Assembly (NCBI RefSeq): GCF_037325665.1
Contig: NC_090249.1
Span: 59,809,267 to 59,873,266, forward strand
Direction of reading: 5' to 3'
From: Littorina saxatilis
Lineage: Eukaryota > Mollusca > Gastropoda > Littorinimorpha > Littorinidae
DNA: 64,000 bases
The position numbers were made by a program, and so were the translations under genes. Below, piece after piece: positions 11,764 to 33,341 of this stretch. The first letter of the stretch is position 1; each line of letters begins with the position of its first letter. Under the pieces are notes generated by a model. It made no database searches and was not told the origin of the DNA. It worked only from the letters and a program-made list of their open reading frames with translations.

Positions 11764-12115
11764 CAACAGCTGTTGTTTTTGATCCGGGTTTTTTTATTTT
11801 TTTTATTCCTTTGAGTGTCATCAGTATGTTCGTGTTCAGTTATCAACAAAAAGAACTTAAATCAGCCACAGTAACAGAAGTACGTGAATGAATTGCATGG
11901 CACAGAGCGGTGACCCCCCAGACATGCCATCAATTCGTCCTTTCATGTACAACAGCTGTTGTTTTACTCCTTAGGAGTGTCATTAGTCTGTACGTGTTCG
12001 GTGTAAAAAAAAAAAAAGAAATCAGCCAGAGTAACAGCAGTACATGAAAGAATTGCATGGCACAGAGGACACATACACCCAAAAATAATGCCATCCATTA
12101 ATCCTTTCATGTACT
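11764..12115. repeat. Diverged tandem duplication, period about 185 bp
   Basis: Two consecutive units share ACAGCTGTTGTTTT, GAGTGTCAT, GAATTGCATGGCACAGAG and CCTTTCATGTAC. No coding content. Confidence 0.65.
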
Positions 12116-12159
12116 GCCAATACTATGGCTGCCAAAAAAATGCAGATCAAAAACAACAA

Positions 12160-12850
12160 GAAGAGCAAACGCTCGATCGAGTCACTTTCGCAGTTCTGAA
12201 TATTATATGAGGCATCAGATGGACAGGAAGAAATTGCTATTCACAACACAATGAGTCACGTTCACATAAAATTTGAGCCCGGTCACTTTTATAGTTTGCG
12301 AGAAAAGCCCAACGTTAAGTTGTGTGTTGCCGAACAGAAAAGGCTAGTTATCTCCCTTGTTTTTCTGATAACGTTCGTAAAAGGCTACAGATGTAAATAC
12401 TTTGATGTAAAGAATAATCCTACAAAGTTTCAATCACATCCGATGAACTTTGTCAAAGATATAAAATGTCTAATTTTTCCTTTGACGCTGACCTGTGACC
12501 TTGAAAAAGGTCAAAGGTCAACGAAACCATCGTTAAAGTGTAGAGGTCATTGGAGGTCACGACTAAACAAAATATGAACCCGATCGCTTTGATAGTTTCC
12601 GAGAAAAGATATAAAATGTCTAATTTTTCCTTTGACGCTGACCTGTGACCTTGAAAAAGGTCAAAGGTCAACGAAACCATCGTTAAAGTGTAGAGGTCAT
12701 TGGAGGTCACGACTAAACAAAATATGAGCCCGATCGCTTTGATAGTTTCCGAGAAAAGTCCAACGTTAAGGTGGTGTCTACGGACGGCCGGCCGGCCAGA
12801 CTAACACTGACCGATTACATAGAGTCACTTTTTCTCAAGTGACTCAAAAA
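12160..12850. repeat. Repeat element with a tandem 150-bp core carrying AGGTCA half-sites
   Basis: The element begins near GAGCAAACGCTCGATCGAG and ends near CTCAAGTGACTCA. A 150-bp unit is present twice (about 12457-12606 and 12607-12756), nearly identical. Each unit has TGACCTGTGACCT (12489-12501; 12639-12651) and AGGTCAAAGGTCA (12508-12520; 12658-12670), both direct repeats with 1-bp spacing (DR1). Each also has AGGTCATTGGAGGTCA (12544-12559; 12694-12709), a direct repeat with 4-bp spacing (DR4). Such arrangements bind nuclear receptors in animals. Binding here is inference. Confidence 0.7.
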
Positions 12851-13660
12851 CTGTTACGTTGGATGTTGAACAAATAAAAATGAATACACCAAGATCACAT
12901 CTTTAAATGTGCATTATATTATCTACAGGACTTGTTATAGCTTGTTAGCTGGCAGTCAACAGCAAGTTGCTTTCTTTCCTGTGTCGAGCATTAGGTAGAA
13001 AACTATGGAACGCCAGATACGCAATGTCCCCGCGGAATTTTGAACTTTTCGTTGATTTGTCAAATTCCGGCCGAACTTTTATTGTTCTCGCGCAATTCCG
13101 CCCGGACTTTCGAGCTATTCTCCACTCACTAAAAACATGGAATGGGAATTTACCGGACACTCATAATTATGTAATTGCATTGAAATCAAGGGCGATCACT
13201 CATTCTTCAAAACGCAGGATTACAAATAGCAATGGATGTTGCGCTGTTTATGGTGCAAGATATAGGTGCTTGAAGAAATTTTCTTACAGGCAGAATTTGA
13301 AATTGAACAGAAAAATACCGATTTTAGACAGATCTGTACGCAATTTTGCTCGCTATATGGGCATCTACTTCTTTAGGTACGTACTGAAATCAGCAACTGT
13401 CCTGCTTCGTCTCAGAAGTGTTGGTTATTCAAGCGAAACATTGTTACATTATGCGTAATCCAGTTCAATAATTTCAACAATAAAAATTGCACTGCATTTA
13501 TTTTCATGCTCAAATGGCAGGCGAACAAGGGTTCAGCGACGAGTTTTAATCAAAACTTTCTCCTGCTTTTTTCACACAAGCATTCCAGTCGCACACACCC
13601 CCACAGGCATTCACACAAAGATTCACTTGGACACGCGACCATAGAGGCACACATGAAACA
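12851..13660. other. Unassigned intergenic stretch 3' of alpha-tubulin
   Basis: A 163-codon frame (12967-13458, plus) has no domain I recognise, and part of it resembles non-coding sequence near 11390, so I do not call it a gene. Nothing else is evident. Confidence 0.35.
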
Positions 13661-13677
13661 TTGATTTTGTTCAGCTT

Positions 13678-13683
13678 TTTATT
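13678..13683 (-). terminator. Poly(A) signal of the alpha-tubulin gene
   Basis: TTTATT on the plus strand is AATAAA on the minus strand, about 265 bp past the alpha-tubulin stop codon. The mRNA 3' end would lie around 13660. Confidence 0.7.
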
Positions 13684-13945
13684 GTATCCTCAAATCTTGC
13701 ACGATTGCCATAAATGAGCGTACAGTCAGGGAGAGATTCATCATACAACCGTGCTTGGTATAAAACAGCACAGAACATGAACCAACAATGCAACCAACTA
13801 TGCCTACACAAAGTGTATTGCGTGAAATGGGTTGCGTTTGACAGATATGCGTGTTTTTGAAGTTTGGTTGTGTAGAGGAAGACTGCAATTACAGTGTTCA
13901 TTGGTCACAGCTGGTTCAAGTCTGATGGCTGGAGGTTTCCACATC

Positions 13946-25059
<11,114 letters not shown>

Positions 25060-25192
25060 TAATGATAGATTTGTTGGAGTCTGGCGAGTAGTACAAGAGG
25101 TAGGGATGTAAAACGTCTGATAGAAACACTCACACGGACACGATGATCTCAAGTGAGAAGCTTCAATGACTGCTGCCGGTGTGGGATGCTCG

Positions 25193-25239
25193 CCTTTATA
25201 ACCTTCTATCACGTGATCGTGAGGCTACGTCTTGATTGG
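25193..25239 (-). promoter_or_regulatory. Alpha-tubulin core promoter: TATA and CCAAT boxes
   Basis: On the minus strand TATAAAGG lies at 25200-25193, about 135 bp before the ATG, which places the start of transcription near 25165. CCAAT lies at 25239-25235, about 35 bp further upstream. A palindromic TCACGTGA E-box sits between them at 25210-25217. Confidence 0.65.
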
Positions 25240-25667
25240 TCTGTCTGCTTTCTGCGTGTCAGATTCGATGATGTTGATCGTCGAAAGGGAACGCAGTACA
25301 CAAACCGACTCATGATTGGATCGTCGGTTTTATTTACTGCATTTTCAGATTCAAAAAATGAGTCATGGAATGGCCTGATCATCAAGACACCGTAGTAAAA
25401 AGAAAAATTCTTTGGATACATTTTTCTTGTCTCGTTTAACCTTTCTTTCTCGCTTTGCTGTTATTACCCAGATCGTTACAGTGGCACATATCACAGGCGC
25501 ACGACGAATGGTTGGATTTATGACATGTCACGAACAATAGTGTGCACGCGTTTGCTGCTGAGCGGTTTAAAGTGATCATATCACAAAGCAGTGTCCGCAC
25601 CAGCTTCGTAAAAACAGAAAAAGCCGGAGGGCGTCACACGGCTGCGGACACACAGCTGTATTCAAGA

Positions 25668-26708
25668 ACAAGTCGCGTGAAGCGAAACTACTGTTATCTG
25701 TCGGACTCAAAGATCGAAATTGAACGCACTGCATTTTTCACGAAGACAAAATGTATAGCTCAGTCCATAAGCTTACCCTGCGAAAAGTAGAGTCGCTCAC
25801 ACCCTCACGTGAAAAACATAGATCGGAAATTGCGGACAAACCAGTATAGCGCAGTGGTGCTTTAGTAACAGGAAAGCGAGCTTTTCTTTATTCTTTTTAA
25901 CTTCCTGAGCTTATTTTTGATACAAACATAACATATCTATTTTTTGGAATCAGGAAAGAATAACTTGAGATGAAATTATTTGGGATCGTTACTCAAATTT
26001 TAGTTTTTATTAGAATTTTCAGATTTTTGATGACCTAAATCAGGGCCGGACTAGGCGAAGAGGAGGGGGGGGGTTGCCAGTGGTGGGCCAGGGGGATGTC
26101 CCCCCTGGCGGCAGGGGCGGATCAGTTCATTTTATGACTGTTTTTTTTTTAAAGTATATTGTGAAGCCGGATATGGGTGTGAAGGCGCGAAGCGCCGAGC
26201 CGACGGCGCGAAGCGCCGAGCCGACGGCGCGAAGCGCCGAGCCGACGGCGCGAAGCGCCGAGCTTGCTAGGGGGGTCCGGGGGCATGCCCCCCCGGAAAA
26301 TTTTGAAAAAAAGAATGCAAAATGGTGCAATCTGGTGCATTCTGAGGATGATCATTACCAGTTTCAGGCAGCAGATTTTGTCACTGATTAATACCCCAAA
26401 AATTGAAACTCAATGTAAAATAAAGAAATGCATACCTCATTCAATATTTTTATTTTTTGGCTGAGGGGGGGGGGGTCCGGAAACCCTAGAACCCACCCCC
26501 CCCCCCCCTCTCGAAGCTGACGGGTAGGTCATATTCTGAGATAGGAAAATGGTCGCTCCTTGCATGAAACGGCATAAAATAAGCAATAATAAAAAAATAA
26601 AAAATAAGTAAGGTACATGTTTAGGCTAGGGGGGGGGGTTGCGCAACCCCCATAACCCCCCCGGTAGTCCGGCCCTGTAAATCATTAATTCTTTTTAAGC
26701 TTCCAAGC
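25668..26708 (+). mobile_element. Old, diverged HINE-like copy, interrupted
   Basis: It starts ACAAGTCGCGTGAAGCG, then follows the family order: TTTTTGGAATCAGG, then ATTTTCAGATTTTTGATGACC. After an inserted hAT-like element (26041-26677) it continues CATTAATTCTTTTTAAGC. Identity is clearly lower than among the tandem copies at 58-62 kb. The 3' half is missing beyond 26708. Confidence 0.65.
26041..26677. mobile_element. 637-bp hAT-like element, 5-bp target duplication
   Basis: CAGGGCCGGACTA and TAGTCCGGCCCTG are perfect 13-bp inverted termini, and TAAAT is duplicated (26036-26040, 26678-26682). The terminus style fits hAT; the 5-bp duplication fits hAT5-like groups (inference). The interior has four copies of a 21-bp unit built on GGCGCGAAGCGCC (26183-26263) and several long G/C homopolymers. 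No transposase. Confidence 0.78.
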
Positions 26709-26713
26709 CTTAA

Positions 26714-27206
26714 AGGTCCTTGTCTACATTTTTATACCGAAATCGCCATTTGACCATTAAAATGCAGAGTCTATTATCTACAAATATCAACAATACACCC
26801 CCTTTCGATCAGGAAAGACTGAAGCCAGTGTAGCCGTTTGAAAATTCCTTGTAGTATTCCAGCGTAGTACTCATAGTAGGATATCCTTATTTGGAAAATG
26901 CCAAAATCCCGTGCATTTCGTGCGTTTATAAAAAAAAAAAAAAGCGTGGACAGCGCTCCAGTGTCAAACTGTTGGGCGTGGCTATAAGCATAGTGACATG
27001 AATTTGATTGGTCAGTATTTTTAGTCAAAGCACATGTTCTCAGCAAACATATTGGAAGCGTGAGTCACGCTACCCAAAAATAAAATCTTTTTTTTTTTCA
27101 TATATTTTGTTTTCTATAAATTTTTTCCCCATGGTTCATTCATCATTTTGTATCGAAGTCTAATCATAAGATTATTGAAAAAAAGCAAAAATGTAGACGA
27201 CCACCT
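26714..27206. mobile_element. 493-bp TTAA-flanked MITE
   Basis: TTAA (26710-26713) then AGGTCCTTGTCTACATTTTT on the left; the inverse with two mismatches, then TTAA (27207-27210), on the right. It inserted into the remnant of the HINE-like copy. This is the third element in the window with TTAA outside and AGG at the terminus. Confidence 0.75.
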
Positions 27207-27589
27207 TTAAAAAATATGGCCTTATTTTTCTGCTAATCACTTCTGCATATATGGGAACGCACAAACACACACAAAAGTTGACACACAGATACATACAGAC
27301 CCCAGACAAAAAAGAACAAGAAAATTGGTTGATTAAAATCAACATGGCCGAAGCAATGTTTTCATAAAAGAAGCGGTATTGTCCGGGTGTTACGCGTGAT
27401 TGTTCTGAAAAGTGACTATTACATGATTGTTCTGAAAGTCTACTATTTATTTCATCGTAATCACTGCATGTAAGCCCTCATACGTGATTGTTCTGAAAGC
27501 TTACTAATTTACATGATTGTTCTGAAACAGGCTCTACTAAAGGTAAACTTGCTTCACCCGTGAAATGTTGTCAGATATGGAACAATATG

Positions 27590-27800
27590 TATACCCCTGC
27601 CCTACGAAGTTGGAGGGGGGGTATACTGGATTCACTTTGTCCATCTGTCTGTGTGTATGTCAGTATGTATATGGAACAATATTTTGATACAATGATACTA
27701 AATCTTAAGTGATATTGATATTTATACCCCAGCCAAATGAAGTTGGAGGGGGTATACTGGATTCACTTTGTCCGTCTGTCTGTGTGTATGTCTGTATGTA
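27590..27800. repeat. Tandem duplicate of a TATACCCC...GAAGTTGGAGGGG unit
   Basis: Two units of about 120 bp share GAAGTTGGAGGGG, TATACTGGATTCACTTTGTC and CTGTCTGTGTGTATGTC. The second unit continues after the SINE at 28218 (GGAACACTATTTTGATAC). Confidence 0.7.
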
Positions 27801-28217
27801 TCTTTCTTTCTTTATTTATTTGGTGTTTAACGTCGTTTTCAACCATTCAAGGTTATATCGCGACGGGGTAAGGGGGAGATGGGATAGGGGAAAGGGGGGA
27901 GATGGGATAGAGCCACTTGTTAATTGTTTCTTGTTCACAAAAGCACTAATCAAAAAATTGCTCCAGGGGCTTGCAACGTAGTACAATATATGACCTCACT
28001 GGGAGAATGCAAGTTTCCAGTACAAAGGACTTAACATTTCTTACATACTGCTTGACTAAAATCTTTACAAACATCGACTATATTCTATACAAGAACCACT
28101 TAACAAGGGTAAAAGGAGAAACAGAACCGTAAGTCGCCTCTTACGACATGCTGGGTAGCATCGGGTAAATTCTTTCTCGTCCCAACCAATATGGGACTCC
28201 CCCTAACCCGCGGGGGG
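27801..28217 (-). mobile_element. SINE-like repeat with 12-bp target-site duplication
   Basis: TGTCTGTATGTA occurs on both sides (27789-27800 and 28218-28229). On the minus strand the repeat begins CCCCCCGCGGGTTAGGGGG, includes GATGCTACCCAGCATGTCG and ends in an (AAAG/AAAT)-rich tail, as SINEs do. I recognise it as a dispersed mollusc-type repeat, but no clear tRNA box A/B is visible, so the promoter origin is open. Confidence 0.7.
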
Positions 28218-28473
28218 TGTCTGTATGTAAATGGAACACTATTTTGATACAATCGTGAATGAATCCCCGCCCAATGAATACAAACTCAACAAGTAATACG
28301 TTTCATACATTAAACATGTCTTCTTTATTGTTCTCAACTCAAAATTGAAATTAAATGTTCAAAGACAAAAATTATTTACAATCTTCAAAAATGTAATGAT
28401 TCTTCTTGAGTATTCCCAACTCAAAATTCAAGTTACAGGTTCAAAGGGACACATCAGTAGAAACCTTTGAATT

Positions 28474-28541
28474 TTCCTCTTTGCCATGCTTAGGTGGCTA
28501 GGTCACCAAAATGGATCGAAAGGCATGGCAAAGAGGGAAAA
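28474..28541. repeat. Hairpin with 18-19 bp arms
   Basis: TTTTCCTCTTTGCCATGC pairs with GCATGGCAAAGAGGGAAAA, with a loop of about 32 bp. A small foldback; function unknown. Confidence 0.65.
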
Positions 28542-28770
28542 TGGAAGCTACTTTTTGCCCCTTTAAAGACGAAAGGCACAACAAATAATTTTCACAAATG
28601 AAAAGTCTCTTTTTTTATGAACTAAAAATTGAAGTGGAGAGGGGATGAGAGACGTGAGGAGATGGCCGGGGTTGCGAGATGGGTGGGGAGTCTGGGCTAT
28701 AAAGTTCTTGCACGCGAGACAATATACTTCTTTTTGTGTGTGTGTGTGGGGGGGAGTATTTTGTTTATCA

Positions 28771-28945
28771 ACTCTCTCTCTCTCTCTCTCTCTAAATCTC
28801 CCTCTCTCTCTCTCTCTCAATCTCTCTCTCTCTGTGAATATTTTTGTTATCCTAAATGTTAGGGGGGGGGGGGGGGCAAAAAGACATGTTTGCCCCCCCC
28901 CCCCCACCCCGGGAACAGCTGCCCCCCCCCCCCCCCCCACCCGTT
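28771..28945. repeat. (TC)n tract and long G and C homopolymers
   Basis: Several TC runs (28771-28832) are followed by a G run and two C runs (28861-28938). The surrounding open frames are low-complexity artefacts. Confidence 0.85.
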
Positions 28946-29038
28946 TCCGACGCCAGTGCACTGAGTACATACGCACACACACACCACACATATGAAAGCT
29001 AAATTTATTAGCACATCTGTTTTCAGTGACACTCTTTT

Positions 29039-29125
29039 TATATTTAGTCAAGTTTTGACTAAATATTTTAACATCGAGGGGGAATCGAAACGAGGGTCGT
29101 GGTGTATGTGTGTGTGTATGTGTGT

Positions 29126-29156
<31 letters not shown>

Positions 29157-29929
29157 CGTGCGTGCGTGTAGAGCGATTCAGACCAAACTACTGGACCGAT
29201 CTTTATGAAATTTGACATGAGAGTTCCTGGGATTGATATCCCCATACGTTTTTTTCATTTTTTTGATAAATGTCTTTGATGACGTCATATCCGGCTTTTC
29301 GTGAAAGTTGAGGCGGCACTGTCACGCCCTCATTTTTCAACCAAATTGGTTGAAATTTTGGTCAAGTAATCTTCGACGAAGCCCGGACTTCGGTATTGCA
29401 TTTCAGCTTGGTGGCTTAAAAATTAATTAATGACTTTGGTCATTAAAAATCGGAAAATTGTAAAAAAAATATTTCTTTTATAAAACGATCCAAATTTACG
29501 TTTATCTTATTCTCCATCATTTGCTGATTCCAAAAACATATAAGTATGTTATATTCGGATTAAAAACAATCTCTGAAAATTAAATATATAAAAATTATTA
29601 TCAAAATTAAATTGTCGAAATCAATTTAAAAACACTTTCATCTTATTCCTTGTCGGTTCCTGATTCCAAAAACATATAGATATGATATGTTTGGATTAAA
29701 AACACGCTCAGAAAGTTAAAACGAAGAGAGGTACAGAAAAGCGTGCTATCCTTCTTAGCGCAACTACTACCCCGCTCTTCTTGTCAATTTCACTGCCTTT
29801 GCCATGAGCGGTGGACTGACGATGCTACGAGTATACGGTCTTGCTGAAAAATGGCATTGCGTTCAGTTTCATTCTGTGAGTTCGACAGCTACTTGACTAA
29901 ATATTGTATTTTCGCCTTACGCGACTTGT
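29039..29929 (-). mobile_element. HINE-like element, single copy
   Basis: It is complete from the hairpin end (TATATTTAGTCAAG, plus strand) to CGCCTTACGCGACTTGT, with an internal (TG)n tract at about 29106-29170. The flanking bases are T on both sides. It is very similar to the copies at 39104 and 58-62 kb. Confidence 0.75.
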
Positions 29930-30204
29930 TTTTTATTACACAGCAGCCACCAGGGGTAGGGGTATACATGTATACATTATTATTGTTCCATATCTGACAA
30001 CATTTCACGGGTGAAGCAAGTTTACCTTTAGTAGAGTTTCAGAACAATCATGTAAATTAGTAAGCTTTCAGAACAATCACGTATGAGGGCTTACATGATC
30101 ACGATGAAATAAATGGTAGACTTTCAGAACAATCATGTAATAGTCACTTTTCAGAACAATCACGCGTAACATACGGGCACATGTTGAATTTGGGTTACAT
30201 GTGT

Positions 30205-30560
30205 TGCAGAGTATCAGTTTGAAAATCCGTAGGCATAAAAACATGCAAAGAAGAGTGATAGGTCCCTGTTGTGAACATGTAGCGCAAACTAAACTCGGCC
30301 AAAGGCCAAAACAAAGTATTGCACCAATGTTCGTACCCCAACTAAAACGTACGTTCATTCCCGAACGTTCATTCAAACTGTCTATGCCATGAAAGGCCCT
30401 GCACATGTTTAGGATCAAAGATTTCTTTTACAGGGGTCACGTAACCGCCGGCTAAATACGGGAACCCCCCCAACTCGACCTGACCGGCAAAAACGCGAGG
30501 TACCAATTAAAAAATCGACGAAAATTTACTTAGGCCTACAGAGAAAGAGCATACCAAGTG
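30205..30560. repeat. Dispersed repeat shared with the 57-58 kb region
   Basis: Segments with GCACCAAT, GTACCCCAACT, TTCATTC and CAAACTGTCTATGCCAT recur at 57890-57995 and, more diverged, near 57040-57125. The following part (ACCGCCGGCTAAATACGGG) resembles 57190-57270. Function and class unknown. Confidence 0.45.
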
Positions 30561-30721
30561 ATCAAATAACGATATTTCTCATGAACAGATTCTGCACAGG
30601 GTACAGTACCCAGTAAACGCCCAAACGTACTATTATGTAGCTTACGGTACATATACTTCGAAATTCTCCGCCCTCCTTATGGTGCGCATTTAAAAAAAAA
30701 ATGTAAAAAAATGAACCGTCA

Positions 30722-30849
30722 CATTTTCCAGCTGCACAAACTGAACATTAAATTTTAACTCCCATAAGATGAATAGAATACAAAGCATTTTCCAGCTGCA
30801 CAAACTGAACATTAAATTTTAACTCCCATAAGATGAATAGAATACAAAG
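30722..30849. repeat. Two exact tandem units of 64 bp
   Basis: The unit beginning CATTTTCCAGCTGCACAAAC occurs at 30722-30785 and again at 30786-30849 with no difference visible. It lies 3' of the H1 gene. Confidence 0.9.
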
Positions 30850-30926
30850 CAGTAACCGAAAGCATAATACAATATTAAGTAGAATATTGGCAACGAGAAA
30901 TCCATCCCTTTTAGGAATAGTAGGGT

Positions 30927-30942
30927 GGCCCTGTGAAGGACC
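30927..30942 (-). terminator. Histone 3' mRNA stem-loop
   Basis: On the minus strand GGTCCTTCACAGGGCC forms a 6-bp stem (one G-U pair) with a 4-nt loop, followed by ACCC. It lies 48 bases past the H1 stop codon, where replication-dependent histone mRNAs carry their processing signal, bound by SLBP. A U7-type downstream purine element is not clear; AAAAGGGA occurs about 15 nt later. Confidence 0.85.
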
Positions 30943-30990
30943 TTAAGGGGTTAGGAAGAATCAGGTAAACCAGGGACGGTCCGGGTCGGT

Positions 30991-31644
30991 TTACTTCTTG
31001 GACAGCTTGGCCTTGGAGGCTTTCTTGGCCGGGCTTTTCTTGCTCACCGCCTTCTTGATCGGCTTGGCCGGCTTCTTGGGCGACTTGGCTTTGGGCAACT
31101 TGGCCGCTGCGACTTTCTTTGGTGATTTCTTCGCCACTTTCTTTGCAGCAGCAGACTTGGCTTTGACCACCTTCTTCGGGGTGGTGGCTTTCCTCTTGGC
31201 GGCAGTTTTGCTGGCAGCTTTTTTGACAGCCGGTTTCTTGGCAGTCTGCGACTTCTTGCTAGTGGCAGGCTTGGGCTTGGCGGCTGCTTTAGGCTTCTCG
31301 CCCAGTCGGAAGCTGCCGGACGCACCGGTTCCCTTGGACTGCTTGAGACTGCCGGACTTGGTGCCAGACCTCAGTGCCATCTTGACACGTGCGTTGATCT
31401 TGGTGGTCTCGCTGCCGACCTTGTAGTGGCCCAGGATGTACTTGAGGATGGCCTGACGAGAAGAGCCTCCACGTTCCTTCAGGCTGGCGATGGCAGCGGA
31501 GATCATCTCCTTGTACTTTGGGTGATCTAATGGCTGCTGGGGCTTCCTCGGCTTCATGGCTTTCTTGGAAGGCTTCGCGGCCACTGCCGCAGGCTTCACG
31601 GACAATGGAGCGGCGCCGGATTCTGTTGCAACAACGTCAACCAT
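30991..31644 (-). CDS. Linker histone H1, intronless, complete
   Basis: This 217-residue protein binds linker DNA at the nucleosome entry/exit and compacts chromatin. Residues 1-40 are a short basic tail. Residues 41-115 form the winged-helix globular domain: HPKYKEMISAAIASLKERGG, SSRQAILKYI, then the TKINARVKMALR helix and the GASGSFRL wing. Residues 116-217 are a Lys/Ala/Pro tail with repeated SPKK and TPKK motifs, DNA-contact and CDK-type sites. The start ATG is the first in frame and lies 107 bp past the TATA box. A 3' stem-loop and no introns mark it as replication-dependent. No core histone genes are nearby in the window, so it is isolated or at the edge of a cluster. Confidence 0.95.
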   Translation of the reverse strand: MVDVVATESGAAPLSVKPAAVAAKPSKKAMKPRKPQQPLDHPKYKEMISAAIASLKERGGSSRQAILKYILGHYKVGSETTKINARVKMALRSGTKSGSLKQSKGTGASGSFRLGEKPKAAAKPKPATSKKSQTAKKPAVKKAASKTAAKRKATTPKKVVKAKSAAAKKVAKKSPKKVAAAKLPKAKSPKKPAKPIKKAVSKKSPAKKASKAKLSKK

Positions 31645-31750
31645 GTTACCAGAGAGTTGAGATGCAAAACGTAAAATGCGAGCGTAGTCTTGAAAATACT
31701 TCTGTCAATGCAGAGATGACATCGAATGATGCAATTTTGCGTCGCGCTTT

Positions 31751-31842
31751 CTTATATAGAGTCGGCGCGGACCACACAGAAAGCAGGTTTTCCCGCGCCT
31801 CGAATCGGGCCTCGTGGGACCCTTTTCGTCAAATTTGTGTTT
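31751..31842 (-). promoter_or_regulatory. H1 promoter: AC box, E2F-like site and TATA box
   Basis: Reading toward the gene on the minus strand: AAACACA (31842-31836), the H1-specific AC box; the plus-strand word TTTCCCGC (31789-31796), an E2F-type site; and CTATATAAG, the TATA box, at 31760-31751. Order and spacing match the S-phase H1 promoters described in other animals. Confidence 0.7.
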
Positions 31843-31899
31843 GTTTACATCCGTGTTCGATCCCCTGTCCATATCTGTTGGCGGGTTGCTGGTAAAAAA

Positions 31900-33080
31900 T
31901 TATATAGTGCGAAAGACCGAGGTTTCTTCTTCCCTTTGGTCGTTAGTCTGTTATCGTTGGACTCATTTTGTTATATGAAAAATATAAATGAATCGGTTGT
32001 TGACTGCCGTTTGAACCAAAGTCGCAAGGTATAAATGCCGAAAATACTTATTATACTTGCATGTTTTATTGAAATTATTGTGTGAAATGAGAGTTGGACT
32101 CTTCATAGATAATCGTATGTCTTGGTATATATCACTAATATATTTTTCATTGGTATTTCTGCCGTTAATCAGCGTGACTGAAACACAGATGTGTTGGGTT
32201 CGTCCGCCATCTTTCGTATCTTCTTGTCCTTACCAAATTACTTTCAATCGTTTTTAGCGTAATATTTCATTTAGTTTGGCATTTAGACCAGCACAGGTAG
32301 CAACTATAACACAAAGTCTAACAGCAAACATCCTGGTTTTGCACAGTGAAGTCCTAAAATACGAGCAGTTTGAATGTATGATTTTGATGCAAAATCGGGG
32401 GCTGCTAAAGATCCATGGATGCATGCACTCAGTGACTTTAAAAGAATTCCATTTTCGGGTTTGTATTTGTGTGTGTACGTGTACAGGGGTTCAATCAATG
32501 AAATGTGCCGAATAAATGACATATATGATTGCAATGTGACTGTCCACAGGTTAACTTCATGCTATTCAAAGGATTTATTGTTTCAAAAAGAAATTTGCCG
32601 GGGAAAGGAACACTGAAATGAAAATGGCGGCATGGCGAGCATTTCAAGTTGAAACATGTTGGCGTCAGATTTAAGAGCTCTGCAAGCAGCTCTGATCATA
32701 GATATAATAGATATCTATGCTCTGATCAAGTTTGATTGTGTTCTTGAATAGACACACATATTGCAATGATTATTTTGTTTGTTTGTGAGCTCTGAGGTTT
32801 TTATTATTTCATTTTTTTAGATTAAACAGGAGATCTATCCTGGAAAATGTCACACGTCAAGCACTGAGATCTAAATGCACCTTTCTGCTGGTATTAAGCT
32901 TACGACAGGAAAATATTCTGAATGTCTCTCAGGTGCTGCGACAATAGCTTGTTGCTTTTGCTTTAAAACAAAAGTTTAAGACGACAGGAGACATTTTAAT
33001 CGGAGCAACCAAACACTGAAAAATGTTTGTTTTTTAAAGTGTTTAGAACGTAATTGTCTTCCGTGCATGATTTTAGCAAC
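31900..33080. other. Unassigned intergenic stretch
   Basis: Only short frames without recognisable domains. A small palindrome occurs at about 32690-32728 (CTCTGATCATAGATAT and its inverse). Confidence 0.4.
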
Positions 33081-33109
33081 ACACACACACACACACACAC
33101 ACACAAACC

Positions 33110-33150
<41 letters not shown>
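33079..33150. repeat. (CA)n microsatellite
   Basis: CA dinucleotides with interruptions, followed by a G-rich stretch. Confidence 0.9.
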
Positions 33151-33152
<2 letters not shown>

Positions 33153-33341
33153 GGGGGGCGGGGGGGATGGGGGGAGAGATCGACAACCTTCAACAATTTA
33201 ATACCTTAAATTACATGTAATCCATCTTGAAAGACGCTAGCCTGGTGGCTGGATGATCTCAACCCAGGTAAAAACCCTGGATTTGATTTATCACCATTTA
33301 ACAAATCCACGCGGAAATAAAGGTTCTATTACTACATGGAA

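Larger units (their letters stand above)
27380..30175. mobile_element. Long inverted-repeat structure with four-fold terminal motifs
   Basis: The arm at 27380-27605 recurs inverted at 29955-30175, about 225 bp each. Each arm carries four spaced copies of ACRTGATTGTTCTGAAA, a layout expected of transposase-binding subterminal repeats. Between the arms lie a SINE, a HINE-like copy and microsatellites, all probably later insertions. No transposase is visible. No clear target duplication was found. Confidence 0.65.

Noticed and set aside
12967-13458. A 163-codon plus-strand frame with no known domain
   Set aside because: No homology recognised, no plausible promoter or splice sites, and part resembles non-coding sequence at about 11390.
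26127-26391. Frames with repeated ARSAEPT
   Set aside because: Produced by the 21-bp tandem units of a non-coding hAT-like element.
30998-31426. A 142-codon Leu/Ala/Phe-rich plus-strand frame resembling a membrane protein
   Set aside because: It is the antisense of the Lys/Ala-rich H1 tail.
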